Positions 1 to 7,221 of a stretch of DNA of 52,890 nt are shown piece after piece (position 1 is the first letter of the stretch; each line of letters begins with the position of its first letter). The position numbers and the translations under genes were made by a program. Under the pieces are notes generated by a model. It made no database searches. It worked only from the letters and a program-made list of their open reading frames with translations, and was not told the DNA's origin. Source of the stretch: Pseudomonadales bacterium (GTDB lineage Bacteria; Pseudomonadota; Gammaproteobacteria; Pseudomonadales; Azotimanducaceae). Where the stretch lies: NCBI GenBank assembly GCA_016763855.1, contig JAESSY010000108.1, positions 1 through 52,890 of the forward strand. The letters are read 5' to 3'.

Positions 1-302
1 GCCAACGGGTTCTCTTTCTTGTGCTTGCCCGTTACGCCAACTAATTTATAAAAAAACAATTGAGACAGGAAAAATTAACATACCGCCAAAAATGAGAGCC
101 AATATTCCAGCTTCCGGGCTTACTATAAACGACACCAAACCTGCAATGAACCATGCAGTACCTGAAGCGATAACGCCTGAGCCTCCCCCTTAATAAGCTT
201 CACGCATATCCTGTTGTGCATCTGTAATTGAATTGATAATTTAAAACCTATCGCCAACATAAGAGATGCGCGCAGCTAACGACTTGATGTTTTGTTACCC
301 AT
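1..302 (-). pseudogene. Decayed DUF7010-like membrane protein gene, runs off the left edge
   Basis: Seen: the minus-strand ATG at 300-302 reads MGNKTSSR and then meets a TAG. Further downstream another frame reads TDAQQDMREAY, a TAA at 190-192, then GGGSGVIASGTAWFIAGL and a hydrophobic stretch with PEAGILALIFGGMLIFP. After a T7 run (plus-strand A7 at 50-56) the frame shifts again, and KLVGVTGKHKKENPL continues to the window edge. Family knowledge: the REAYxGG...SGxxWxxAGL pattern followed by a GGMLIFP helix recalls small DUF7010-type membrane proteins of unknown function. Inference: one gene broken by at least two stops and one or two frameshifts. The homopolymer shift could be a sequencing error, but the two stops could not. 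The name is by eye only. Confidence 0.6.
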
Positions 303-312
303 GATTACTTCC

Positions 313-867
313 TTAAAACGAGGTATTCGTTACATATTTCACTACCGCTGAAACGCATGCTTCAGTTGTCATAACACTCGTGTCGAGTGAAAGACCAGCA
401 GGCAACAGGGTATTTGCTTCGACGTGGTTTAGAGATAGCCTCGGCGGGTTATTTCTATTCGCATTTCTCGATATTAGGGTATCCGTCGAGGCGGTAAGCT
501 GAATAATCTTCATCTCGATTTCCTTTAAGGCTTCACACCACATAACAGCGTGTTCTTCATCTAGTATCATGTCTTCAAATATCAAATTTGTTCCTTCATT
601 AGCAAATGTAATTGCTGAGGAGATCATGCCCTGCAACACCTTCTTTCCTATGACCCCGTAAGATATTCTTGCATCAGTCTCTTTTTGTTTGTAACTGAAT
701 CCAACTTCACTAAGCGGCCCATTAACACCGCCGCCGTATTGATCAGGCATTCCTGCGAAAAACACATCTAGCGACATGTATTGCCAGTAACCTGGTAGTG
801 TTTTCTGTAACGCTTTTGCAAGAGTTGTCTTGCCGGTAGATGAAGTACCAATCAAAAGTAGGATCAT
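313..867 (-). CDS. Chloramphenicol phosphotransferase-like P-loop kinase
   Basis: 184 residues, close to the roughly 180 of the CPT family. Seen: a Walker A loop GTSSTGKTT at residues 7-15 right at the N-terminus, MSLDVFF around residues 31-37 (D34 fits the catalytic Asp of CPT), and an arginine-containing lid-like segment (SRNANRNNPP) near residue 134. CPT enzymes phosphorylate the primary hydroxyl of chloramphenicol, but most family members have unknown small-molecule substrates, so a resistance role is not shown. It stands alone in the accessory block, behind a 250-bp gene-free leader. It ends with TAA, 10 bp before the decayed DUF7010-like gene. Confidence 0.7.
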   Translation of the reverse strand: MILLLIGTSSTGKTTLAKALQKTLPGYWQYMSLDVFFAGMPDQYGGGVNGPLSEVGFSYKQKETDARISYGVIGKKVLQGMISSAITFANEGTNLIFEDMILDEEHAVMWCEALKEIEMKIIQLTASTDTLISRNANRNNPPRLSLNHVEANTLLPAGLSLDTSVMTTEACVSAVVKYVTNTSF

Positions 868-1118
868 GAGTTTAAACCTAATGCCGCATTAACAACTGCG
901 CGCCGTTTCGATGCAAAACAGAAAATAGAGTGCTCCGAACGAGCAGAGAGAACAAGTTGAACGTTTCGTTAGTCTTGAATTGTGGTAGCATATATGCATT
1001 CTATACTACCTGCCAATGGTCGCGCTCGAACTTAATCTGGATGATTAGAATAGGTGATACTGGCTTTATACACTTTCGCGAAAGGAACAAAGCGCATGAT
1101 TTAAGGCAGCTCGGTCTA
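868..1118. other. Gene-free leader between the CPT-like and Nudix genes
   Basis: No ORF here has codon usage or motifs that look real; a 68-codon plus-strand ORF has no recognisable features. The stretch holds an imperfect 27-bp palindrome at 984-1010 with arms GGTAG/CTACC around a GCATATATGC core. On the minus strand this could be the promoter or operator of the CPT-like gene. An attC-like hairpin borders it at 1119-1176. Confidence 0.4.
984..1010 (-). promoter_or_regulatory. Imperfect palindrome, possible promoter/operator of the CPT-like gene
   Basis: Seen: GGTAG and CTACC arms flank an AT-rich centre containing the perfect palindrome GCATATATGC. On the minus strand TTGGCA lies just upstream and TATATG lies 16 bases further on, a weak sigma-70-like pair. 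The site is about 117 bp upstream of the only gene it could serve in that direction. No repressor gene is nearby. Confidence 0.2.
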
Positions 1119-1176
1119 GCCCAACGAATAAAATAGGTCGCGGCTGGCGCGCTTCATATTCTTATTTTTCTTAGGC
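1119..1176 (-). repeat. attC-like hairpin at the end of the Nudix gene
   Basis: On the minus strand the site begins with GCCTAAG, which overlaps the TAA stop of the Nudix gene, and ends with GTTGGGC 58 bases later. GTTGGGC fits the attC R' core GTTRRRY exactly; GCCTAAG is one base off RYYYAAC. The arms in between pair imperfectly with single-base bulges (AATAAGAATA against TATTTTATT), with GCGCG..CGCG at the tip. Known: short attC sites are about 57-60 bp with bulged bases. A related sequence lies at 7648-7687. Confidence 0.4.
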
Positions 1177-1614
1177 ATGAGTGCACCTTTCGCGAATTTG
1201 GTGTAAGAATAGATCATCTATTCCAGACAGCTGAATATTTTCATGAACATTCAGCCAATATAACTCGAACCATATTGGATTTGCAGAACCGTCGCTCGGC
1301 GATTTTTCTGCATGCTTCCAGGTTAAATTACGCATCTCTGATGTTCGAAGATGGTAAAACCAGCAATCTAAACTTTCATTTTTCCCGAACGGACGCATAT
1401 CAATATTGGTGTTTGAGATCAAAAATGGTTCAGAATATAGTTGTATACCTGTTTCTTCTTGAGCCTCTCTTACAGCTGCGGCGTCCGGTTTTTCGTTAGC
1501 TTCAATGGTGCCACCGGGTATTTGAGTTCCCGTATGGGAGTGATGAACATGATCGAAGACAAGTAGATTGTCTTCGTTAGTAATGTAGGTGAAAACCCTG
1601 CTGCGAAATTTCAT
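1171..1614 (-). CDS. Nudix hydrolase
   Basis: 147 residues, a complete single-domain Nudix protein. Seen: a full Nudix box, G35-x5-E41-x7-R49-E50-A-Q-E53-E54-T-G56-I, with the PGG loop just before it. Nudix enzymes hydrolyse nucleoside diphosphate-linked substrates with Mg2+ bound by the REUxEE glutamates; the substrate cannot be read from sequence. The start codon overlaps the stop of the upstream serine hydrolase by 4 bp (ATGA), so the two are probably translationally coupled and transcribed together. The 3' end runs into an attC-like hairpin. Confidence 0.88.
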   Translation of the reverse strand: MKFRSRVFTYITNEDNLLVFDHVHHSHTGTQIPGGTIEANEKPDAAAVREAQEETGIQLYSEPFLISNTNIDMRPFGKNESLDCWFYHLRTSEMRNLTWKHAEKSPSDGSANPIWFELYWLNVHENIQLSGIDDLFLHQIRERCTHA

Positions 1615-2792
1615 GATGTCATAGGAGGCTGTATTGGATTGTTAGCTTTAGTGCATTGCTTTAAATCAATATATTTTTTCAGTATTTCTGCCATCGCACT
1701 GCGCATACGCCAAAACTTTTCCGGAACATAGTTGGTAGCAAATGCTATTGAGGCTTTACATTCAGGAACAACCAATAAGTATGCTGTCGAAGCTTTATCT
1801 GTGACTCCGCCATGATGTAATACTAGCCATGTTTGGTCATCATCTTCGCTTATTCTAATACCACCTATCCGCCAACCAAGCGAATACTTATCTGAGTTAA
1901 TCTCGCCATTTCTTAGTTTTGCTGGAGTATAGATTGCGCGCCTAGCGTTAGCAGAAAAATAGTCTTCACTATAGGTGGCTTGCGACATTTTTACTAAATC
2001 ACCAGGTGTTGATATGAATCCACCACCACCAAAAAGAAAACTCCTATCTCTCTTAGTTGTTGATTTTACATACTTGCCGTCGGTAATAAATTCGGCGTAA
2101 TAAGTTGCTTCTTGTTTTTTGCCAGCGAATGAAGTATCCAGTTCGGTGTCGGCCATTCCAAATTTTGTCCATAATGAAGTTTGAAGAAAGTCAACATAAC
2201 TCATGTTTGCTGCCTGTTCGATAACCGCCGATAACAGAATATATCCATTGGACGAATATTTGTATTCTGTCCCTGGGCGGAACAGCAACGGATGTGAGTC
2301 AAATACATAAAATGCGTCAAGAGGGCTCACATGATCTTTCGTGTTTACAAACTCTGCACGATCTCGCTCAGGCGTATCGTGAGGCACACCAGCAATATGA
2401 GCTGCTAACTCTCTGACATTGAAGGAAGCCGTATATTCAGGTGATTGAATATAATTACTCACCTTAGATTCCAGGTTAATTCTACCAGAATCAACCAATT
2501 TAGCTAAAGCGATACCAGTCATGGGTTTGGCTAAACTACCAACTGAATATTGTGTTTTATCAGTTGCTATTTGCTCGGCTTCAACATCAGCAAAACCAAT
2601 TGCTTCCGAAAAAATAACTTTGTCTTTGATTCCAACAGCAACAGATAATGAAGGCAGATTGTATTGTACCTTCAGCGCTTCCATATTATCTATAGTGTCT
2701 GAGTGAAGTGCATCTCCTGCGAATACTACATATGAAGAAAATGCAAAAAATATGGCTGTACAAGAAATGAATATTTTTTCTAATAGTGACAT
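1611..2792 (-). CDS. LACTB/class C beta-lactamase-like serine hydrolase, exported
   Basis: 393 residues. Seen: a hydrophobic N-terminal signal segment (residues 5-25, ending near FAGDA), the catalytic SxxK tetrad S86-L-A-K89, a Y-S-S-N-G-Y motif at 179-184 resembling the second active-site motif of LACTB proteins, and HHGG (near residue 326) in the position of the KTG/HTG motif. Family PF00144 includes class C beta-lactamases, D-Ala-D-Ala carboxypeptidases, esterases and LACTB-like peptidases. The YSSNGYILLSAVIE context fits the LACTB-like branch better than true AmpC, so antibiotic resistance should not be assumed. It probably acts in the periplasm. Its stop overlaps the Nudix start. Confidence 0.8.
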   Translation of the reverse strand: MSLLEKIFISCTAIFFAFSSYVVFAGDALHSDTIDNMEALKVQYNLPSLSVAVGIKDKVIFSEAIGFADVEAEQIATDKTQYSVGSLAKPMTGIALAKLVDSGRINLESKVSNYIQSPEYTASFNVRELAAHIAGVPHDTPERDRAEFVNTKDHVSPLDAFYVFDSHPLLFRPGTEYKYSSNGYILLSAVIEQAANMSYVDFLQTSLWTKFGMADTELDTSFAGKKQEATYYAEFITDGKYVKSTTKRDRSFLFGGGGFISTPGDLVKMSQATYSEDYFSANARRAIYTPAKLRNGEINSDKYSLGWRIGGIRISEDDDQTWLVLHHGGVTDKASTAYLLVVPECKASIAFATNYVPEKFWRMRSAMAEILKKYIDLKQCTKANNPIQPPMTS

Positions 2793-2874
2793 TTTTATTC
2801 CTGAAAGTTAACTTTTAGTTAATTGGCAACTAGTTGCAAGCGAGGCGTCCAAGAGAATTTGAAAAAGAATTAAA

Positions 2875-3438
2875 TTACTTGTTAGAAACCGAATTAGCAT
2901 AATCAATAAACTCATGATTTAAGGGACCACTTACCTTTGCTTTTGCAGCTTTGAACGATAGAAAATTGGATTCGATTTCATAGCCGTCATCTTCCAATAA
3001 AGACGCGTCGTAATCAATTGCATCTGCACAAAATACAAGATTTACGAAATAGGGGTAATGCTTAGGGTTCCAACTTTCCGGTATCGAAAAAAGATGCTTG
3101 AAGAGCAAGATGCCGATCATGCGAGAATTGGCTATTGTGTATCCAGTTTCCTCTCCAATTTCCCTTCTAAGGGTTTCCATATAGCTTTCACCTTCTTCTA
3201 TTCTACCTCCGGGTAATACATGAATACGTTCAGGGTCAGTTACCGTCATGATGTTATCAGATTGAATCAAAACACATCGAACTGAGGTCACAGTTGATAT
3301 AGGAGGTAAGGACTGAGTGAAGGCGGCCCGGATTTCAAATCCGACTTTTCCAGGTTCCCAGATAGCTTGTTCTGAAGATACGAAGTCAAGGCCATCTATG
3401 TATTCTTGGAGTTCCATATCGGGTTCTAGCACTCGCAT
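2875..3438 (-). CDS. Nudix hydrolase with N-terminal extension
   Basis: 187 residues. Seen: a complete Nudix box (G-x5-E-x7-R-E-I-G-E-E-T-G-Y around residues 78-100) preceded by VLPGG, plus an N-terminal extension of about 50 residues before the fold begins at TSVRCVLIQ. The extension is longer than in minimal Nudix proteins and may be a substrate-recognition segment. It is a single-gene unit on the minus strand in the accessory block, with short non-coding spacers on both sides. The substrate is unknown. Confidence 0.82.
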   Translation of the reverse strand: MRVLEPDMELQEYIDGLDFVSSEQAIWEPGKVGFEIRAAFTQSLPPISTVTSVRCVLIQSDNIMTVTDPERIHVLPGGRIEEGESYMETLRREIGEETGYTIANSRMIGILLFKHLFSIPESWNPKHYPYFVNLVFCADAIDYDASLLEDDGYEIESNFLSFKAAKAKVSGPLNHEFIDYANSVSNK

Positions 3439-3482
3439 AACCGAATTGCGATGGAGTACGACGCGCGGATTTGCAATCCTGA

Positions 3483-3507
3483 GTTGATGCGATTATTGGG
3501 CATCAAC
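3483..3507. repeat. Perfect 8-bp-stem hairpin after the P-loop gene
   Basis: GTTGATGC and GCATCAAC are perfect inverted copies separated by 9 bases, 14 bp beyond the stop of the P-loop gene. No T-run follows on either strand, so it is not a standard terminator. Its arm order (GTT first, AAC last) is opposite to that of an attC site. Confidence 0.45.
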
Positions 3508-3520
3508 ATAGCGTGTTTCC

Positions 3521-4066
3521 TCATTTCCCGTCCAAAAATACCATTATCGATTTTGTTAGCACTTCCAATGATAGTTCTCTTTCGATTTCTAACAAGTGCG
3601 TACAATTCGATTTTATGAAATTTCGCTCCATTGGTAAACTTCGGCCTTCCAACTCACCGGTTTCGTAGCATGAAGCCCACCCCAAAAAGCCAATGTGCTC
3701 ATCATACAAATCACCGCCTTCACAGATTCTGCTCCCAAATCTTTCTAGCTCTCGCAGTTTCAAGCGCTGAATTCTTATCGGCGTGTCAATGTTCAGCAAT
3801 ACGGCATGACTGAAAACAATATCAGTGATTCCCCATGCAGAGATCGATCCACTAAGAATCCAAGAGCCGGAACTACTAATTTTTTCATGTAGCAGGAGGC
3901 GTCTTTCCTCTTTGGAATATTGTTCCTGATATGGCGGATCTGTAGGTCTATGAAAATAGTCATCCGAATCAAAGCAGGGAATTTCTAGAACTTTGGAAAT
4001 CATCCTCCCAGTTGTCGAGGCTCCAGACCCAGGCCCTCCAGTTATTAGCAGTTGAATATCACGCAT
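3521..4066 (-). CDS. Adenylate-kinase-like P-loop protein lacking the Walker lysine
   Basis: 181 residues. Seen: GGPGSGASTTG at residues 10-20, a Walker A-like loop in which the usual Lys before S/T is Ala, followed by FDSDDYFHRP, an Arg-rich segment (IRIQRLKLRELERFG) and EGRSLPMER. Family knowledge: a group of small AAA/adenylate-kinase-like proteins carries GSGxST loops without the lysine, so this may be normal for the family. The likely role is phosphotransfer to a small molecule, but catalysis is unproven. It is a stand-alone gene in the accessory block. Confidence 0.6.
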   Translation of the reverse strand: MRDIQLLITGGPGSGASTTGRMISKVLEIPCFDSDDYFHRPTDPPYQEQYSKEERRLLLHEKISSSGSWILSGSISAWGITDIVFSHAVLLNIDTPIRIQRLKLRELERFGSRICEGGDLYDEHIGFLGWASCYETGELEGRSLPMERNFIKSNCTHLLEIERELSLEVLTKSIMVFLDGK

Positions 4067-4173
4067 CTTATATTACTCATAGCCTCAACGTAGTTACAAT
4101 GTGCTAAACAGTTTTTCTGCGTAGCGTCCTAATGAGAGAGAGAATATAATGACTTTATATTATTGTTAGACAT

Positions 4174-4479
4174 CTATCGATTATCTACCATTTGTTCAAT
4201 AGAATAATTTTTACCTTCTTTGACGTCTTTTAACATTAATCTCAAATTCTTGGGTGCCACTAGCGTATCGTCTGACCATAACATTACTTCAGCTAAAGTG
4301 AAGATGGCAACTTTTTGTATCTCATGACCAGCTGCGGGTGAATTTTTGGGGATTCTTGCCTGAAACAGGAAACGAACTGAATGGGAGCTTGAATAGACTC
4401 CGACCAACGATTCTAAATCTGAGGTAATATTCGTTTCCTCCAGCAACTCCCTTGCCTCCTGTGTCAGGCTAGTTGTCAC
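4174..4479 (-). pseudogene. Internally deleted Nudix hydrolase remnant
   Basis: The only start in frame is a GTG at 4479, giving 101 residues that begin inside the Nudix box: TQEARELLEET keeps the REUxEE half but lacks the upstream G-x5-E half. Reading further upstream in the same frame gives FLCVRKNNG, a typical early Nudix beta-strand, and then the TAG that ends lysE. The simplest reading is that a deletion removed the N-terminus and the PGG/GE half of the box, joining the rest to the 3' end of lysE. Catalytic activity is unlikely. Confidence 0.6.
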
Positions 4480-4506
4480 CCCATTATTTTTTCTAACACA
4501 AAGAAA

Positions 4507-5139
4507 CTAGACACTGACGGGGCGCTTTGATAGTAAAGTCCAGATTCCAGCTAGTGTCAGTAATGCCCCACCCCCAATGTTAAAACGTCGTTGTATCCGA
4601 GGTGAAGTTAAATAACTATGTGCAGAACTTGCAAAAACAGCATACAAAGAAACAATTACGGTCGCTAACGTAATAAAGGTGATGGCAAGTACCCACAATT
4701 GAGTAGTTGTGTTTATATTTGTATTGATAAATTGGGGAATGAAAGCGACAAAAAACATTATGCTCTTAGGGTTTAGAGCCGTAGCAAAGAAGGTATTAGT
4801 GAATAATCTCCACTGTGAATCCAGTCGTACAGGTATATTTGATTCTGCTAACAAAGTACCAGACCTTAATAATGATATACCTAGATAAAGTAAATATAGC
4901 GCTCCAACTATTTTGACCACAGTAAACCAGAAAGCTGATGCACTAAGAAGAGCACCTAAGCCAAGAAGAGAACCCCCAACAGCTACGATAGTACCTAAGG
5001 TAACGGCGATTATTAGAGGTAAATTCGCACGTTTGCCGTGAGTCAAAGCGTAACTGACAACTATAAGGACAGTTGGACCAGGAATAGTAAGCATGATAGA
5101 TGATGCCACAACGAAGCTTAACCATAATTCTATGTTCAT
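4507..5139 (-). CDS. LysE/RhtB-family amino-acid exporter
   Basis: 210 residues from the ATG at 5137-5139. The frame is open upstream to 5280, but the extra 47 residues are not LysE-like, and AGGA sits just upstream of the chosen ATG. Seen: the LysE/RhtB start MNIELWLSFVVASS followed by TIPGPTVLIVVS, then ALNPKSIMFFVAFIPQF and about six hydrophobic segments. Known: LysE/RhtB proteins export amino acids or homoserine lactones across the inner membrane; the substrate here is unknown. Its TAG stop is in frame with the Nudix remnant that follows. Confidence 0.85.
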   Translation of the reverse strand: MNIELWLSFVVASSIMLTIPGPTVLIVVSYALTHGKRANLPLIIAVTLGTIVAVGGSLLGLGALLSASAFWFTVVKIVGALYLLYLGISLLRSGTLLAESNIPVRLDSQWRLFTNTFFATALNPKSIMFFVAFIPQFINTNINTTTQLWVLAITFITLATVIVSLYAVFASSAHSYLTSPRIQRRFNIGGGALLTLAGIWTLLSKRPVSV

Positions 5140-5230
5140 ATTTATCCTATTTTTCTCAAAAGAAACGTCGCCATAATAGACTAGAGTGCGTAGTGGTGAA
5201 GTTGGTGGGTTTTTACACAAAGGTGTTTTT

Positions 5231-5323
5231 ATGAGAACCAACATTGTAATAGATGACGAACTAATGGCAAGCGCATTCAAGGCTACTGAACAAGCTGAAG
5301 TGCAATGGGATTTTCTTTCTTAA
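5231..5323 (+). pseudogene. 5' remnant of a VapB-type antitoxin gene
   Basis: A plus-strand ORF of 30 codons with AAAGGTG as ribosome-binding site, six bases before the ATG. It reads MRTNIVIDDELMASAFKAT, the typical N-terminus of VapB antitoxins that pair with PIN toxins. After about residue 19 the similarity stops and the ORF runs into the 3' end of the opposite-strand AlkC-like gene. No VapC follows. Inference: a toxin-antitoxin module was cut off by the recombination that placed the AlkC-like gene here. Confidence 0.6.
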
Positions 5324-6056
5324 TTTCATTCCTGAGCGCATGTTTAATTATCCATTGAGTTTCCTTGCTCGCGTTGGCCTCCCATTTTATTAGAACTGAA
5401 ATTATGTACTCATAATTTTCTTTGAGAAAATCAGCAAGGTTATTTGCCACTGATTTTCTAACATAGGCAGATGGGTCTGATTTCATATTTTCCAGCACCG
5501 AAATTACGGGTGTCGGATCTTGTGAGAAAATAGTGATTTTTTTCGCCCAAGGCAATCGTGGTCTAAGTCCTTCGCTAGCGAGACGACGAATATGAGAATT
5601 CTTATTATTTGACCAATTCATTGCTATCGCCAAGGTTTCTTCTGGGCGAGCTAATAAGAAAGGACGTATTGTGTATTCTCCGGTACTTCTTTTTGTCACT
5701 TCCTCAACGAAATGCATTGACTCTTCATAATGATCTAAGCCGTATTTTTCTACATAAAATGCCACTGGCATTAGCCAATAACCTTCTGTGAACATACCTG
5801 TTTCTTTAGCGTTTTCTGGCCCAAGTATCTTTATCAGTATATCCAGAGCATCGTGGTAATTTGCTGGCAACTGGCGAAACAGCGCATCCGCAATGAGTTC
5901 TACTCGTTGTTTTAATTCTAGCTCTTCAACGGATGACTGAATAACCTTTACAAAGGGCCGAGTCTTAAACTTAGGGTAGTACACCTTTATTTTTTTTGCC
6001 AACAACAATCCAAGCTCTTGGTCAAAATAATATTTCAGTTTTTTATATTCAGTCAT
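5283..6056 (-). CDS. AlkC-like DNA alkylation repair protein (HEAT repeats)
   Basis: 257 residues, all-helical by appearance. Seen: TRPFVKVIQ near the N-terminus, a W-S-x5-HIRRLASEG block followed by RPRLPWA around residues 147-170, then SDPSAYVRKSVANNLAD and a terminal IIKHALRN repeat. This matches the AlkC/AlkD superfamily, whose HEAT-like helices bind alkylated DNA and release 3-methyl bases. The assignment to the AlkC side rests on the RRLASEGxRPRLPWA block. The last residues (ALQLVQ) differ from the usual ALxLLGF ending, and the stop lies in the VapB remnant, so the C-terminus may have been replaced at a junction. Confidence 0.75.
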   Translation of the reverse strand: MTEYKKLKYYFDQELGLLLAKKIKVYYPKFKTRPFVKVIQSSVEELELKQRVELIADALFRQLPANYHDALDILIKILGPENAKETGMFTEGYWLMPVAFYVEKYGLDHYEESMHFVEEVTKRSTGEYTIRPFLLARPEETLAIAMNWSNNKNSHIRRLASEGLRPRLPWAKKITIFSQDPTPVISVLENMKSDPSAYVRKSVANNLADFLKENYEYIISVLIKWEANASKETQWIIKHALRNEIKKENPIALQLVQ

Positions 6057-6084
6057 AAGGTTGCTTGGGGATTTAATGTTACAT

Positions 6085-6837
6085 TCAGCGATTTTCCCGC
6101 TGCAATGCCTTGTTAGTTTCAGCCACTTTGAAGGCTACAACAGGCTCTTCACCTGCAGAAATTCTTTCGAATATGGCATATAAATCTTCATTGTTATTTT
6201 TGAGGATTTCCGAAACCGCAGATTTTGCCAGTCGATAGTTTTCAATATTATCTTCCTTGTTGTCACTCCAAAATTGTGATGATTTTTGAAGAACGATAAT
6301 TTGATTAAACTGAGTGTGACTTATGCCCTTCTTACTATCTAACAAGTATTGCGGCCTGTAATCTACTTGCATTGATAAACCTTCACTCAACCACACGGGG
6401 AGTTTTGTTTGCCATGCCCAATACCCTATTCGTTCTACAACTTCTGCGTGAAATAATTCATGTGCAATAATATCTACGCTGGCGGCCTTTGGCCCAATAA
6501 CGATGTATTGCTCCCAAGGCGCTATATGGGCTACCGCAGGTGCATTACCTATTCCAAACCTCTTAGCTCTCTTAATGTCAGATGCAACAATAATCTTAGG
6601 CAAAGAAGAAAAACTACCGAAATTACTTTCTATTCGGTGTTTAGCCTGCTGTAAGACTAATACAAGGTTTTCTTTCTCAACCACAGTGAATCGTTTATCA
6701 AGATAAACATTTTCACCAATACCATCGAAATCTGAATAGGCAACTGTTGCACTCCAAAGGACGTGTGGATAGGCAAAGCATGCTCCAGCAACGGTAAATA
6801 GTATTCCGACAGCAGAATATTTTAGAAATTTTTTCAT
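6085..6837 (-). CDS. Membrane-anchored HExxH metallopeptidase-like protein
   Basis: 250 residues. Seen: an uncleaved-looking hydrophobic N-terminus (residues 7-30), the zincin motif H126-E-L-F-H130 in IIAHELFHAEV, and E152 in WLSEGLSMQ, placed like the third zinc ligand of gluzincins. The catalytic part would therefore face the periplasm. It resembles uncharacterised peptidase-MA-like proteins; the substrate is unknown. It is a single gene in the accessory block, with 28 bp separating its stop from the start of the AlkC-like gene downstream. Confidence 0.65.
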   Translation of the reverse strand: MKKFLKYSAVGILFTVAGACFAYPHVLWSATVAYSDFDGIGENVYLDKRFTVVEKENLVLVLQQAKHRIESNFGSFSSLPKIIVASDIKRAKRFGIGNAPAVAHIAPWEQYIVIGPKAASVDIIAHELFHAEVVERIGYWAWQTKLPVWLSEGLSMQVDYRPQYLLDSKKGISHTQFNQIIVLQKSSQFWSDNKEDNIENYRLAKSAVSEILKNNNEDLYAIFERISAGEEPVVAFKVAETNKALQRENR

Positions 6838-6847
6838 TACGTAACCT

Positions 6848-6928
6848 ATACAACGTGAGCATGTGCGGTTGTCACACGCAGTGGGCTAATCCGAATCCTG
6901 TGGGGATGACACAATGCTTTTGTTAACT
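6848..6928 (-). other. attC-like site after the CopG antitoxin gene
   Basis: On the minus strand GTTAAC, which overlaps the antitoxin stop codon, is followed by AGCATTGTG. About 45 bases later CACATGCT is followed by a spacer and GTTGTAT. The AGCATTGTG and CACATGCT boxes pair except for one extra T in the first, like the extrahelical base of attC L boxes, and AAC/GTT sit outside them. The outer core bases do not fit RYYYAAC/GTTRRRY well, so this is only a candidate cassette recombination site. Confidence 0.3.
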
Positions 6929-7198
6929 GTTGTTCTCATGTAGACGACCTTCTACATATTTGTGAAGGATACTAGCAACTAGGGTTTGGTAAGGGATGCT
7001 TTCAGCAAGTGCCTTTTTTTGCAACCCTCGAAGGTCTTTAGAAGGAAGTCGAATATTGATTCGGGCATCTTTCTTAAACATAGCTTCGGCATATTGCTGA
7101 TGTCTCTTCCGTATATCGGATGCATCCTTAGTGGATTTTAACTCACCCGATTCGAATGCTTTCAAAACTTCACTCTCTTCCTGGCTTAACTTACTCAT
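6923..7198 (-). CDS. CopG-family ribbon-helix-helix antitoxin, orphan
   Basis: 91 residues. Seen: an N-terminal acidic and lysine-rich part (FESGELKS), then DARINIRLPSKDLRGLQKKA, a ribbon-helix-helix beta-strand and helix, then PYQTLVASILHKYVEGRL. This matches CopG-type antitoxins (PF12441-like) that normally follow a small RelE/BrnT-like toxin. Here the gene upstream is a VOC protein 23 bp away and nothing toxin-like follows, so the antitoxin has no visible partner. Its own ribosome-binding site is GAGGTG. Confidence 0.72.
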   Translation of the reverse strand: MSKLSQEESEVLKAFESGELKSTKDASDIRKRHQQYAEAMFKKDARINIRLPSKDLRGLQKKALAESIPYQTLVASILHKYVEGRLHENNS

Positions 7199-7221
7199 TG
7201 TTTAGCACCTCGGTATGCATT

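Noticed and set aside
930-1136. 68-codon plus-strand ORF
   Set aside because: No ribosome-binding site, no recognisable motif, opposite to its surroundings and overlapping an attC-like hairpin; treated as chance.
2807-2837. Perfect 12-bp palindrome GCAACTAGTTGC and nearby TTAAC/GTTAA arms before the LACTB-like gene
   Set aside because: It could be an operator, but nothing else supports it; single short palindromes occur by chance in AT-leaning spacers.
3483-3507. Hairpin GTTGATGC/GCATCAAC as an attC site
   Set aside because: Its arms begin with GTT and end with AAC on either strand, the reverse of attC order; kept only as a repeat.
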